Source: Micropterus salmoides | Lineage: Eukaryota > Chordata > Actinopteri > Centrarchiformes > Centrarchidae | NCBI RefSeq assembly: GCF_014851395.1 | Contig: NW_024041039.1 | Span: forward strand, 31,965,660 to 32,029,659 | DNA length: 64,000 nt | Direction of reading: 5' to 3' | Shown: positions 36,801 to 42,200 of the stretch, piece by piece | Layout of the letters: each line of letters opens with the position of its first letter | Numbering within the stretch: position 1 is the first letter of the stretch | The notes under the pieces: model-generated | Seen by the model: the letters and a program-made list of their open reading frames with translations, nothing else | Database searches by the model: none | What the model was told of the DNA's origin: nothing | Position numbers and translations under genes: made by a program

Positions 36801-38157
36801 TCTTCCATTTGAGGATTATGGAGGCCACTGTGCTCTTAGGAACCTTAAGTGCAGCAGAAATTTTTTTGTAACCTTGGCCAGATCTGTGCCTTGCCACAAT
36901 TCTGTCTCTGAGCTCTTCAGGCAGTTCCTTTGACCTCATGATTCTCATTTGCTCTGACATGCACTGTGAGCTGTAAGGTCTTATATAGACAGGTGTGTGG
37001 CTTTCCTAATCAAGTCCAATCAGTATAATCAAACACAGCTGGACTCAAATGAAGGTGTAGAACCATCTCAAGGATGATCAGAAGAAATAGACAGCACCTG
37101 AGTTAAATATGAGTGTCACGGCAAAGGGTCTGAATACTTCTGACCATGTGATATTTCAGTTTTTCTTTTTTAATAAATTTGCAAAAATTTCTACATTTCT
37201 GTTTTTTTCTGTCAAGATGGGGTGCTGAGTGTACATTACTGAGAAATAAAATGAACTTTTTTGATTTTTGGAAAATGGCTGCAATGAAACAAAGAGTGAA
37301 AAATTTAAAGGGGTCTGAATACTTTCCGTACCCACTGTATACTCCTCATAGCAGGTTGACCACATCCATCTCAAAGTTCTTGTCAAATGCTGTTGCCTTG
37401 GTGAGTAATTATTCGCCATGAAACAGGTAGCTGTACCCTAAACCCAAGCGGAAGTCAGCAACATGGAATTGAAGAAGTAACTGACATCAACCACACACAA
37501 TTTCCACACTTCACCTGTGTAATACGTGCAGTGTTAACTTTAGAGCCGTGTCAGCAGACCTGCTGTGTACAGACCCTAGCTGTCGCTCCACCTGGGGTGC
37601 ACAAGGGGGCAGGGGCCGTTCAGCGATGCTTGCAGCTTTAATTTGTATTCTACTCTCATTTTAATTTCATTGTGTAGCCCTGTGTTGTAGAATGACAAAT
37701 AAATGAACCTTGAAATATCCTTAACACCCCTCTAAGCTGCTTCATACGTAGCCAAATACTGAAGGTGAATGGCATAGTGAGGGAAAGGTTCAGATTTTAT
37801 TAGTCAGCCTATAACTCACCTACATATTCATCCATGTTGAATGTTTTCACATACTTGAAGGAAATATCTCCACTTCTGTAGAATTCAATTAACTTTTGGT
37901 AACAGCCATATGGAGTACTGCCTGAAAGAATGAGACACATTAATATACATTTAGCTTAATATTGATAAAGTTACATGAACAGCTTATCTTCTAACCCTTC
38001 CATTAAATTATTTTTTGTGTGAGTGTTACTTACCTGTAGGCAAGCCCAGAGTGAAGTATCTCTCAGCGGAGGGCTTAAATTGGACGATTCTGTTGCAGAT
38101 GTATTTTGCTGCCCACTCGCTGGCCAGGTTATAGTCGTCCAGAATGACTAGCCTCAT
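13029..38157 (-). CDS. gnpda2: Glucosamine-6-phosphate deaminase 2 (six coding exons)
   Basis: The enzyme converts glucosamine-6-phosphate to fructose-6-phosphate plus ammonia in the cytosol, linking hexosamine metabolism to glycolysis. Coding exons on the minus strand are 38157-38034, 37921-37820, 33323-33141, 33033-32849, 32649-32475 and 13087-13029. Together they make 828 nt, or 275 codons plus stop, with compatible splice phases (1,1,1,0,1). Family catalytic residues are present at the bacterial NagB positions: Asp72 in NMDEYVG, and Asp141, His143 and Glu148 in GIGPDGHIAFNEPGS. The start MRLVILDDYNLASEWAAKYI and the end LMHVHNKLVDP match GNPDA2 better than GNPDA1. The normal length is about 276 aa. 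Unusual points are Tyr46 where the family usually has Leu, a final intron of about 19.4 kb, and a changed C-terminal tail (SIKDQ). No frameshift or stop was seen. Confidence 0.95.
13090..14239. other. gnpda2 last intron, 3' portion
   Basis: No host exon is seen here. Small open frames at 13689-14037 have no recognisable domain. The stretch at 14130-14240 is probably the leader of the adjacent L2. Confidence 0.4.
14240..15305 (+). mobile_element. L2-type LINE, 5' part (ORF1 region)
   Basis: A T/C-rich leader is followed by an ATG at 14259 (MFSYSSASFSGNGTCNKCSL, a Cys-pair motif typical of L2 ORF1 starts), then the esterase ORF, then a spacer with a directly repeated 'cgcagtctaacacacttctctgc' word (about 15009 and 15075). 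The spacer leads into an ORF2-like start (TTRAIVQTNRRVKCGLKHQI region, about 15225-15290). The element stops at about 15305, so nearly all of ORF2 is missing. Loss of a 3' portion is unusual for a LINE insertion and points to later deletion. Confidence 0.7.
14357..14986 (+). CDS. LINE ORF1p with SGNH/GDSL esterase fold
   Basis: The open frame covers about 209 residues and has the SGNH hydrolase blocks in order: LIIGSSILRN (nucleophile Ser in GSS, about residues 50-59), VIHVGGND (oxyanion Asn, about 97-104) and DGIHPTWEG (catalytic Asp/His, about 184-192). L2/CR1-clade LINEs carry such an esterase in ORF1, and the surrounding leader and spacer support that origin rather than a host lipase. The frame opens with TTG at 14357. 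The likely true start, ATG 14259, is out of frame with it, so the short N-terminal part is lost to a deletion or frameshift near 14350. The esterase portion itself is uninterrupted. Confidence 0.75.
   Translation: MVDQSLATVASQSPVVGAERPESTGHHQPVHVSNRFSPLSDTPAEKPTLIIGSSILRNVKLAKPAAIVKCIPGARAGDIESYLKLLAKDKRKYSKIVIHVGGNDSRLRQSEVTKINVESVCTYAKTMSDTVVFSGPLPNLTSDDMYSLMSSFRRWLWRWCPANDVGFVDHWQTFWGRPGLIRRDGIHPTWEGAALISRNLAKFISGPNP
15306..15981. other. gnpda2 last intron, no feature recognised
   Basis: AT-rich sequence with an (AAAC)n-like run at 15486-15500. No conserved coding or terminal-repeat signals were found. Confidence 0.4.
15982..16443. mobile_element. Harbinger-type MITE, 462 bp
   Basis: The left end is GGGCCTGTCCACCAAAGCG, and the right end is its near-exact inverse (CGCTTTGGTGGACACGGGTCC). 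A TTA flanks both ends (15979-15981 and 16444-16446), fitting the 3-bp TWA target of PIF/Harbinger elements. A longer inverted word, 'aaaaaacgc', extends the arms. A diverged copy lies at 33571-34012. The 153-aa open frame inside is incidental. Confidence 0.75.
16712..17010 (-). pseudogene. BEL/Pao gag N-terminal segment, inverted
   Basis: The minus strand encodes a continuous helical segment (open from about 17010 to 16712), including SAEQEKENKWFTSINKINQG and an IEDGKVWLSE motif. In BEL/Pao gag this segment precedes the Ser/Asn-rich and coiled-coil parts, which here lie on the opposite strand starting about 20 bases away at 17028. The piece therefore appears inverted in place. It is open but has no start context of its own. 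Confidence 0.55.
17028..17399 (+). pseudogene. BEL/Pao gag coiled-coil segment
   Basis: The first frame runs to 17181 through a Ser/Asn-rich linker (PSDSISNQGNRNSKSNIS). After a frameshift near 17180, a second frame (17184-17369) gives an Arg/Glu/Lys coiled coil containing ALEEQEEKIRKRKEQLEADI. Both parts are characteristic of fish BEL gag N-termini. The frame ends at 17369 and homology fades by about 17440, where an unrelated repeat starts. Confidence 0.6.
17452..18180. repeat. Repeat inserted in the BEL copy, containing an L2-like word
   Basis: The left side (tagtgctgggcaacgattaaa, then ttaatcgcgattaatt) and the right side (gcgttaacgtgcaataaaat ... gcgttaattaatt) are the paired 'gattaa/gttaac' words of a common fish repeat. 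Between them, 17494-17555 matches the L2 3' UTR words found again at 31296-31358 and 63925-63986. The element separates BEL gag from BEL protease. Class unknown. Confidence 0.5.
18182..18794 (+). pseudogene. BEL/Pao protease to RT N-terminal region
   Basis: Frames 18184-18366 and 18444-18794 encode a protease-side segment (SGRNTKILLRTMGQEKIGDS) and then the conserved BEL stretch with LIGMIVPRALEP and GPYAIKTILGWTVNGPLGG. A frameshift near 18370-18440 breaks the two. Function in an intact element would be polyprotein cleavage and the start of reverse transcriptase. Confidence 0.65.
19392..19930 (+). pseudogene. BEL/Pao reverse transcriptase core
   Basis: The frame 19392-19739 carries the catalytic motif FYVDD (Tyr codon at 19419) followed by GGFHLTKWVSNS, the usual BEL palm region. 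The frame then shifts near 19735 into FYDPLGILSPV, the conserved start of the segment after the RT. The sequence between 18800 and 19390 is degenerate, with stops, but keeps RT-like words (for example RVVFDC-like code near 19040). Confidence 0.7.
19931..21270. other. Sequence between the BEL and retrovirus-like remnants
   Basis: No gene is recognised. It contains a near-perfect hairpin (20471-20537), an A-rich stretch at 20085-20100 and a CA-poor AT-rich remainder. It may belong to the leader or gag part of the retrovirus-like element downstream, but no motif proves it. Confidence 0.35.
20471..20537. repeat. 28-bp inverted repeat (hairpin)
   Basis: Arms 20471-20498 and 20510-20537 are reverse complements with a single mismatch and an 11-nt loop. 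The arms start CCCGTCCCGCTC and end CAGGCAGCTTTT. The GC-rich arms stand out from the AT-rich surroundings. Confidence 0.9.
21586..22500 (+). pseudogene. Retroviral-type RT connection/RNase H remnant
   Basis: Frames at 21648-21869 and 21927-22136, plus a third frame to about 22500, give a degenerate RNase H region. One recognisable catalytic-type context is the 'IFTDSRY' stretch near 22276-22300. The frames change at least three times (near 21870, 22140 and 22400), and stops are present. Only the remnant is described; it cannot encode an enzyme. Confidence 0.55.
22510..23530 (+). pseudogene. Retroviral-type integrase remnant
   Basis: The frame 22904-23140 contains a DDE-type core stretch with FPKWVEAFPT and SSDNGTPF. 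The frame 23156-23539 holds the C-terminal part with LSPFEVLFGRPL. A stop at about 23138 and a shift near 23150 break the core just before where the third acidic residue is expected, and a further break lies near 22720-22900. It is an inactive relic. Confidence 0.65.
23540..23968 (+). pseudogene. Retroviral env transmembrane-end remnant
   Basis: Two frames (to 23774 and 23768-23968) encode a Cys-Cys-containing ectodomain end, a hydrophobic segment of about 20 residues (about 23780-23850), and a short cytoplasmic tail ending at 23968. The surface subunit and most of the ectodomain are missing, because the integrase end runs almost directly into this part. A purine-rich run at 23945-23961 could be a polypurine tract. 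It is inactive. Confidence 0.5.
24146..24480 (+). mobile_element. Candidate 3' LTR of the retrovirus-like remnant
   Basis: The block starts TGTAATGGGAATTCC. It has a TATA-like word (ggataaataa, about 24319) and lies just after the env end, where a 3' LTR is expected. No second copy is visible in the window and no clear terminal CA with a target duplication was found, so both boundaries are approximate. Confidence 0.3.
24481..25395. other. gnpda2 last intron; probable LINE leader at its end
   Basis: The first 550 bases show nothing. From about 25080 the T-rich sequence running straight into the endonuclease ORF at 25397 is likely the 5' UTR of that LINE. Confidence 0.35.
25397..25790 (+). pseudogene. 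L1/Tx1-like LINE endonuclease N-terminus
   Basis: The frame 25397-25657 encodes the start of an APE-type endonuclease: TTWNVRGLRK (the Asn-containing first motif), then IVFLQKTHLT, where the usual catalytic Glu of QETH is replaced by Lys. Homology continues out of frame to about 25790 (GGRYVIIQCN and NIYCPNEDNP-like code) and stops abruptly. The rest of the element is absent, so this is a 5' fragment with a mutated active site. Confidence 0.65.
26085..26165 (+). repeat. tRNA-derived SINE fragment
   Basis: A B-box-like GGTTTGAATCC (26091-26101) is followed by 'tggagtttgcatattct', a word widespread in fish tRNA-type SINEs. The A-box half is not present, so only a central fragment remains. Confidence 0.45.
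26166..28508. other. gnpda2 last intron, no gene recognised
   Basis: AT-rich intronic DNA. The 119-aa open frame at 27163-27522 and the frame at 28187-28579 have no recognisable domain. No further element could be identified. Confidence 0.4.
28509..29160 (+). pseudogene. L2-type LINE reverse transcriptase fragment
   Basis: The plus strand encodes the RT fingers and palm of an L2-clade ORF2: PLDVIPTKFLLKVIDSVGP, then FRPISKLPFIAKI, then after a frameshift near 28790 LLDLSAAFDTIDH (catalytic Asp codon about 28961) and YGVPQGSVLGP. It ends at exactly that motif, where the next sequence is the following part of the same protein family on the opposite strand. It is dead by frameshift and truncation. 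Confidence 0.75.
29161..29288 (-). pseudogene. L2 RT catalytic-box segment, inverted
   Basis: Read on the minus strand, 29288-29161 encodes FGIHADDTQMYLPIRSTD and, after a frameshift, DCLCEVKKWMSNNFLQL. In L2 ORF2 this is the region right after the GVPQGSVLGP motif that ends at 29160 on the plus strand. A few codons before ADD seem deleted. The abrupt strand change at 29160/29161 is the notable point. Confidence 0.6.
29289..30715 (+). pseudogene. LINE reverse transcriptase, second family
   Basis: Successive frames encode RTMDHIFTLQTLIDQEL and VDFQKAFDSIWH (29258-29479), then IIFNLYINDLANQLERS and LLYADDLVLA (YADD codons at 29668-29679). A later frame covers a thumb/C-terminal region (30148-30712) with TPNNLCRAELGHL. 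The catalytic YADD is intact, but at least four frameshifts and a compressed C-terminus, without the usual Cys-rich motif, make it non-functional. I do not assign the clade. A possible 3' UTR runs to about 30835. Confidence 0.7.
30863..30894. repeat. (AC)16 microsatellite
   Basis: Sixteen perfect AC dinucleotides. Confidence 0.97.
31140..31680 (+). mobile_element. L2-type LINE 3' UTR
   Basis: The sequence includes the trinucleotide-rich 'attgttattattgttatt' tract, the 'cacctttactgtctgtacct' word, a CT-rich run (31345-31432), 'cttaaaaggaagtttttcct' and the terminal 'gcgctatataaataaaatcg' with a GAATTTGATTT tail. These are the standard landmarks of fish L2 tails. The same tail starts again at about 63800. 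The preceding ORF2 is absent, so this is an extreme 5' truncation. Confidence 0.75.
31365..31432. repeat. CT-rich run within the L2 3' UTR
   Basis: Irregular CT/CCT repeats that expand the pyrimidine tract characteristic of this element's 3' UTR. Open frames on both strands here are incidental. Confidence 0.85.
31681..32474. other. gnpda2 last intron, 5' portion
   Basis: AT-rich, with poly-T/ATT-rich DNA at 31790-31860. A stretch at 32090-32230 (agtccgctcagaaccagacc ... tcacaccagcctaaataaac) reads like a diverged DNA-transposon end, unclassified. No host exon. Confidence 0.35.
32475..32649 (-). CDS. gnpda2: gnpda2 coding exon 5
   Basis: The exon is 175 bp, acceptor cctctgctcag, ending TTCAAAG before donor gtgcca. 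It encodes VMILITGAHKAFALYKAIEE through DEDATLELRVKTVKYFK (residues 199-256). The donor is weaker than the others (gtgcca). Read-through would add only ten residues before a stop, giving a protein that lacks the conserved C-terminal helix. Confidence 0.95.
32849..33033 (-). CDS. gnpda2: gnpda2 coding exon 4 (catalytic loop)
   Basis: The exon is 185 bp, acceptor ctttctgtag, donor gtcaga. It encodes residues 137-198, starting with the family signature GIGPDGHIAFNEPGSSLVSR, which holds the catalytic Asp141, His143 and Glu148, and ending TVGVGTVMDAKE in phase 0. Confidence 0.95.
33141..33323 (-). CDS. gnpda2: gnpda2 coding exon 3
   Basis: The exon is 183 bp, acceptor ttttccag, donor gtcaga. It encodes residues 76-136, including HPESYHSYMWNNFFKHIDID and HILDGN, which are strongly conserved across the family. 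It lies 4.5 kb from exon 2; the intron holds a defective Tc1 and a MITE. Confidence 0.93.
33571..34012. mobile_element. Harbinger-type MITE, second copy (3' end lost)
   Basis: The left end GGGCCCTTGTCCACCAAAGC follows a TAA and matches the MITE at 15982-16443 over most of its length (for example 'ttcaattcattgcaatggga' and 'atgtttcctcgtc'). The right inverted repeat is not present. It lies in gnpda2 intron 3. Confidence 0.65.
34013..35420. other. gnpda2 intron 3, no gene recognised
   Basis: Two open frames on the plus strand (34251-34634 and 34387-34710) have no recognisable domain. The sequence from 34700 is AT-rich with 'aataaataaat' runs. Nothing else is seen. Confidence 0.4.
34720..36060. 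other. gnpda2 intron 3, upstream of the Tc1
   Basis: Apart from the repeat at 35425-35660 and the ATA run, this part shows only AT-rich DNA and short frames with no recognisable product. Confidence 0.35.
35425..35660. repeat. Dispersed fish repeat ('ggtccagtgtgtaat' type)
   Basis: The stretch starts aaaggtccagtgtgtaatat and includes 'gcaccccctgctgtggaggt', both words typical of a highly repeated fish element of uncertain class. It is followed by a short (ATA)n run at 35760-35781. Confidence 0.45.
36069..37337 (-). mobile_element. Defective Tc1 element, 1269 bp
   Basis: Terminal inverted repeats of about 210 bp begin CAGTGGGTACGGAAAGTATT at both ends, and TA flanks each side (36067-36068 and 37338-37339). 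Each arm holds an outer and an inner copy of 'agtattcagaccc', an IR/DR arrangement as in Sleeping Beauty-type elements. The internal part is shorter than the usual 1.6 kb because the transposase 3' part is deleted. It lies in gnpda2 intron 3. Confidence 0.92.
36330..36960 (-). pseudogene. Tc1 transposase, truncated and frameshifted
   Basis: The minus-strand frame 36960-36538 encodes the bipartite DNA-binding region (helix-turn-helix with GQGYKKISAALKVPKSTVAS, then GRPAKLS-type hook and a second helix domain). A frameshift near 36560-36600 moves to the frame 36605-36360, which has the first catalytic Asp in LWSDETK and VWRKPGTAHH. The protein then ends soon after KHGGGS, so the second Asp and the Glu of the DDE triad are missing. 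It is inactive. Confidence 0.9.
37338..37819. other. gnpda2 intron 3, exon-2-proximal part
   Basis: Intronic sequence between the Tc1 element and coding exon 2. No further feature was identified. Confidence 0.4.
37820..37921 (-). CDS. gnpda2: gnpda2 coding exon 2
   Basis: A pyrimidine-rich acceptor (cattctttcag) opens this 102-bp exon and gtgagt closes it. It encodes Gly42-Val75 including STPYGCYQKLIEF and the catalytic Asp72 in FNMDEYV. Phase 1 at both ends. Confidence 0.93.
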
Positions 38158-38169
38158 TGTGTTGGCTAA
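38034..38169 (-). CDS. gnpda2: gnpda2 coding exon 1 (start codon 38157)
   Basis: The acceptor is ctgtatttag, so this exon is preceded by a non-coding 5' exon. Twelve untranslated bases precede ATG at 38157-38155. The exon encodes residues 1-41 plus the first base of Gly42, and ends CCTACAG before donor gtaagt. The encoded LGLPTG is part of the phosphosugar-binding loop of the NagB fold. Confidence 0.93.
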
Positions 38170-38349
38170 CTAAATACAGAAAACAGAAAAATGTAATTAA
38201 GTTACAGTTTGAGCGGTAACCATGGTGGAAATAAAGTAGCAATATGAGAAAACACTAGGGCAAACACAACACTGACACATGTATGATATTATTTTGCTAT
38301 AATAGCGACTGTTTTTGTGTTGGTAATCTGATATTCTCAAATTGCTGTG

Positions 38350-39960
38350 AGCTGAACTGAACTAGAAACATGAAACTTGGCGTGCTTGTTCTTCCACAGA
38401 ATTATTACACTAATTGGCGCTGTAATTGAGCCACAAAAACTACAGGTTTTGAAAGGCCCCCTACTGCACACAATAAATCAGACTGACTTGAAATTTCTCA
38501 CACAGGTCCAGCTCAATGTTCTCTACAAAATACTCCCAAGGTTCATTAACGTCCGCACACAAAAAATCTCCGCCAATTTGGATTTTTTGAAAAACAGCCT
38601 TTTTTCTCTCTTTTTTTTTTTTTTTTTTTAACAAATCTGCGCTGATAGTTTAATTCAAATTGACTGAGGTGGCACTTTAAATGCACAATAGCTGGACTTG
38701 GTATTATACAAATTAAGCTATAGATAAGAAAATGATTGTCCAATCGTTACCAAACTTGCAGGATATCTTAAATACCAATATCTAACCATGTGTGTGAAGT
38801 TATTTTGAAGTCGTTGATGCAAAAAAAAAGAAAGAAAGAAAGCCGCTTGCGGCTTTATTTAGGGCCCGAGCAAAAACCATGCAAGGTCCCTATTGAAACT
38901 GAGGGGATTGTTAAGGCCCGAGCACGAACTGTGTGAGGTTCTCATTGAATATGAAGGGATTCTTAGGGTGCATACTTTATCAAACTCCTCCTAGAGAATT
39001 AATCTGATCAAATTTTTGGTGTGTACCACTGTGACAGTGTCGAAAATCGATGATTCGCCACAAAACAGGAAGTTGTTACAGCTTCAGTGTACATGCTCAC
39101 ATCTGTACCAAATTTGACATGTATAATAACAGTCCTGCCCTGAACACATGCCAACATTCACTCAAAGTCATAGTGCCACCTGCTGGCAACATGAAATGAC
39201 ACGTAATGTACTACTACTAGCAGGCTGGACATATCAGCTCCAGAACTGTCCCAGAAAGCCCTTAACACATTGATGAAGCCATGTTGTAACTTGTAACAAC
39301 TTGTGAGTTTGTAGTTAATGGCATGGGGGTTGCATGGCGGCAAAGTTCCACGCTTTTCCATGACACAGGAAGTTGTTGTAACTCGACTGTACATGCTCAG
39401 AGCTCTACCAAATTTTACACGTTTATTAAGAGTCCTGCACTGAACACATGTACATGTTGACATTCACCCACAGTCATAGCGCCACCTGCTGGCAACAGGA
39501 AGTGACCTTTAACGAAGCAGCCCCCACCACAAGTTTGACCTACATGTATGAAATTTCTGTGGCACATGTATCATGTCCAGACGTACCAAAAAGCCTCTTG
39601 GAGTGATGCTCTAAACCCAACAGGAAGTCAGCCATTTTGAATTTTATGGTAATTTTTGGATGATTTACACACTCTACTTTAAGGAACTCCTCCTAGGGAT
39701 CAAGTCCGACCGACTTGAGATTTGTGCTGTGCAGTCTAAACCCAGTGACGATTAAAAGCTGTGCAAACAGTTTTCATGGAACGGTGTGCCCGTGGCACGG
39801 TTTCTAAAATCAATGACTCGTCATGAAACAGGAAGTTGTTGTAACTTCAGTCTACATGCTCACATATGCACCACATTTGGGATGCATTATAATAAGGTCC
39901 CACCCTGAACACATCAGCCGCCTGCCGCCAAGGGGCGGTGCTGATTCAGAAAAAATACGC
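38350..39960. repeat. Unclassified fish repeat with three diverged modules
   Basis: Three related modules start near 39065, 39366 and 39830, each with 'acaggaagttgtt', 'tacatgctca' and 'cctgaacacat'-like words; the first two also carry 'gccacctgctggcaac'. They follow 'ggcccgagca' words at 38869 and 38913. The class is not known to me. A poly-T run is at 38611-38629. It lies in gnpda2 intron 1. Confidence 0.55.
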
Positions 39961-40213
39961 TACACTTAGAAAAACCTGTGTAAAATAGTAATTTTTCATG
40001 GTACTGGTATGAAATTTAAACTTGGACTAGGTAAGGCTTTATGCCGTGGCCCTACAGTGTTTTCCAGCTAATATGTCCCAGCTACAGTTGTCTGCATGCT
40101 TGTTATCAAGTATTGTCAAGTGGAAAAGAAAAATATATTAGTTTTAGTGAGTTTAAACAAATATTAATCAATTCCAGTAGCACTTACAATCATTGTAACT
40201 TTTGGGTTAGACA

Positions 40214-40262
40214 CTCGAGGGGCGGCTGTGGCTCAGGAGGTAGAGCGGGTTGGCCGTTAAGA
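40214..40262 (+). repeat. SINE-like fragment with A-box
   Basis: The word 'ggcggctgtggctcaggagg' followed by 'tagagcgggttg' contains a pol III A-box (TGGCTCAGGAGG) as in tRNA-derived fish SINEs. The B-box part is missing, so only a 5' stub is present. Confidence 0.4.
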
Positions 40263-42070
40263 TATTCTGCTTTGTGGTCTATTTTAAAATAAATGGGACC
40301 ATAATTTGCTAAAGACTTCAAACTAGCGATTGAGAACATAAACTCATCAGAAAAGTGTTTATTGAGGTAATTATTCAGGTGAGAAGTAGGGTCATTTTCC
40401 CATTATTTCTTATGGAGCCGGACTTCTTTTTGCACCCACAAGAGTCGGTCCCTCTAAGCCTGTGACAATCCAGAGCCGCACTGGCAGAGCTGCAGAATAA
40501 ACTGCACAACCGCATCACACCTTGACACGCTACATGTGCGAAAGGCCCGCCCGCCCTGCTTGCAGCTTTACTTGGATATCAGTTACTGATCGGACTGATC
40601 TGATACATCACGACATCACATCCATACCAGAGTAAAGACAAATAACAGATTCAACTCAATGTTTCACTCCCAAGTTTTATATTTAATTTGTTTTCCTTTT
40701 CCCTGTTTTGTTAAAATCTGTGTTCACTGTAGGTTTGAACAACAAGAGGAGGACAAACAACTTTCTGCATTATTTGAAAGATTTATTTCCCCCATTAACT
40801 TTTATTATGGAGACAATTAAAGTCTGTCTGTCAGCAGGAAATACTTTTTACATCATTTCTCGTCATTTCGATTCAGTCATGAGGCTGGTCATTCCTTATT
40901 TCAGTTTCCTCTGAAACTAAGCCTACTAAATAAGTTCCAATGTTCAAAATACATCATAGTCATATTTTGGGTTATTCAATACAGAATTTAAAACCAGAAT
41001 AGCAATAAATACAGATGCAGATACTACATAATATAAAGGCATTCTGCCAGTAGGAATGATCCTATGCCAATGAGCAGGACACAGTATAAGGATGCAGGTT
41101 GTTGTTCATGTGCAGTAGTTTGTTAAACAGGTAACAGCTACAGAGAGAAAACATGATCACTGTAAACCTTCATTAATATCAGCACAGTGCAGACAGACAC
41201 ACCACCATAAGTCTCTACAGCGGATCCAGCTGCCAATGCCGTCATCATCAGGAACGGAAATTGCTTCAGAGGAACAGACGTCTTTTTTCTCTAAAAACAT
41301 ATTTCCTAGTTTCTTCTCTCCTCACATGGACACAATTAAGAGACTTAAGATGCAGCTTAGTAAACACAATACACCTTGCGGCAAATGACTAGGCTACTAG
41401 GTGTGACAAAAACAGTGACATCTCCCCTTTTTATGCAGTTTTACAAACAGAAAAATGTTTCACAAATCTGAAATTGTGTCTCTGTTTTCTCTGGGATAAT
41501 CTAGTCCACATTTCACCAATCTAGGTACAGTGGGCTTTGATCTGGACTTAGTCCAATGTGGTCTAGGTGTGACAAAAGCAGTGACAACGCCAATTTTGCA
41601 TTTTCACACATTTGACAGTGGCTCTCAGACGGCATCAACGTCAACAGCTTTCACAACACGAAGAGGTGTACAACACAGGAGCTCAGCAATGGAAGCTAAT
41701 TTCAGCCAAACACGAACGTTATTCAGAAATTGGTAACTGCATGTGTGCTTCACAAGCTGAATATCAACGATGATAGCTTCTCAAATATAGCGGTATGCTG
41801 TTGTCGAGGCAGGAAGAGATGGCCCGTAACAGTTACCAGTAACTTAACCATGAGTAAACCTTGGTAAATTGTTGTTTCAACTGAGTTTGGCGAGGCAGTG
41901 GTCAATAACGTTAGCAAGCGAAACGACTTGAATCGGCCCTGTTAACTTGTGACTTTTAGGCAAACGCGTCTGTGGTTATCGTAGTTACGACATCTGTTCA
42001 AAAAAAGAAGAGAATACGTAGCAGCCTGCTAGTGCCTCTTTCTATAGTTCACTAAAAAGTCAAAACATAC
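40263..42070. other. gnpda2 intron 1, 5' part
   Basis: No coding feature. Repeated words such as 'aggtgtgacaaaa' near 41400 and 41565 suggest an internal duplication. Nothing else recognised. Confidence 0.4.
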
Positions 42071-42200
42071 CTTTCTGATTCGTGTTTGGAGTCTTGTGTC
42101 ACGTACCACTTAGTCAAGCGTTGAACGTTGCTTGTTGTTAAGGTAAACGTTCCTCTTTCTTCCTTGTTGTTGAACGACGGTTGGCATCCAACATTAATGG
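42071..42200 (-). other. Candidate gnpda2 non-coding first exon and promoter side
   Basis: On the minus strand a good donor (ATCAGAAAG then gtatgt) sits at 42071/42070, upstream of the 38169 acceptor. A CpG-rich stretch with GCGTGCGCG-type words at 42245-42285 lies just upstream, as expected of a housekeeping promoter. The upper boundary is a guess; a cDNA end would be needed to fix it. Confidence 0.4.
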
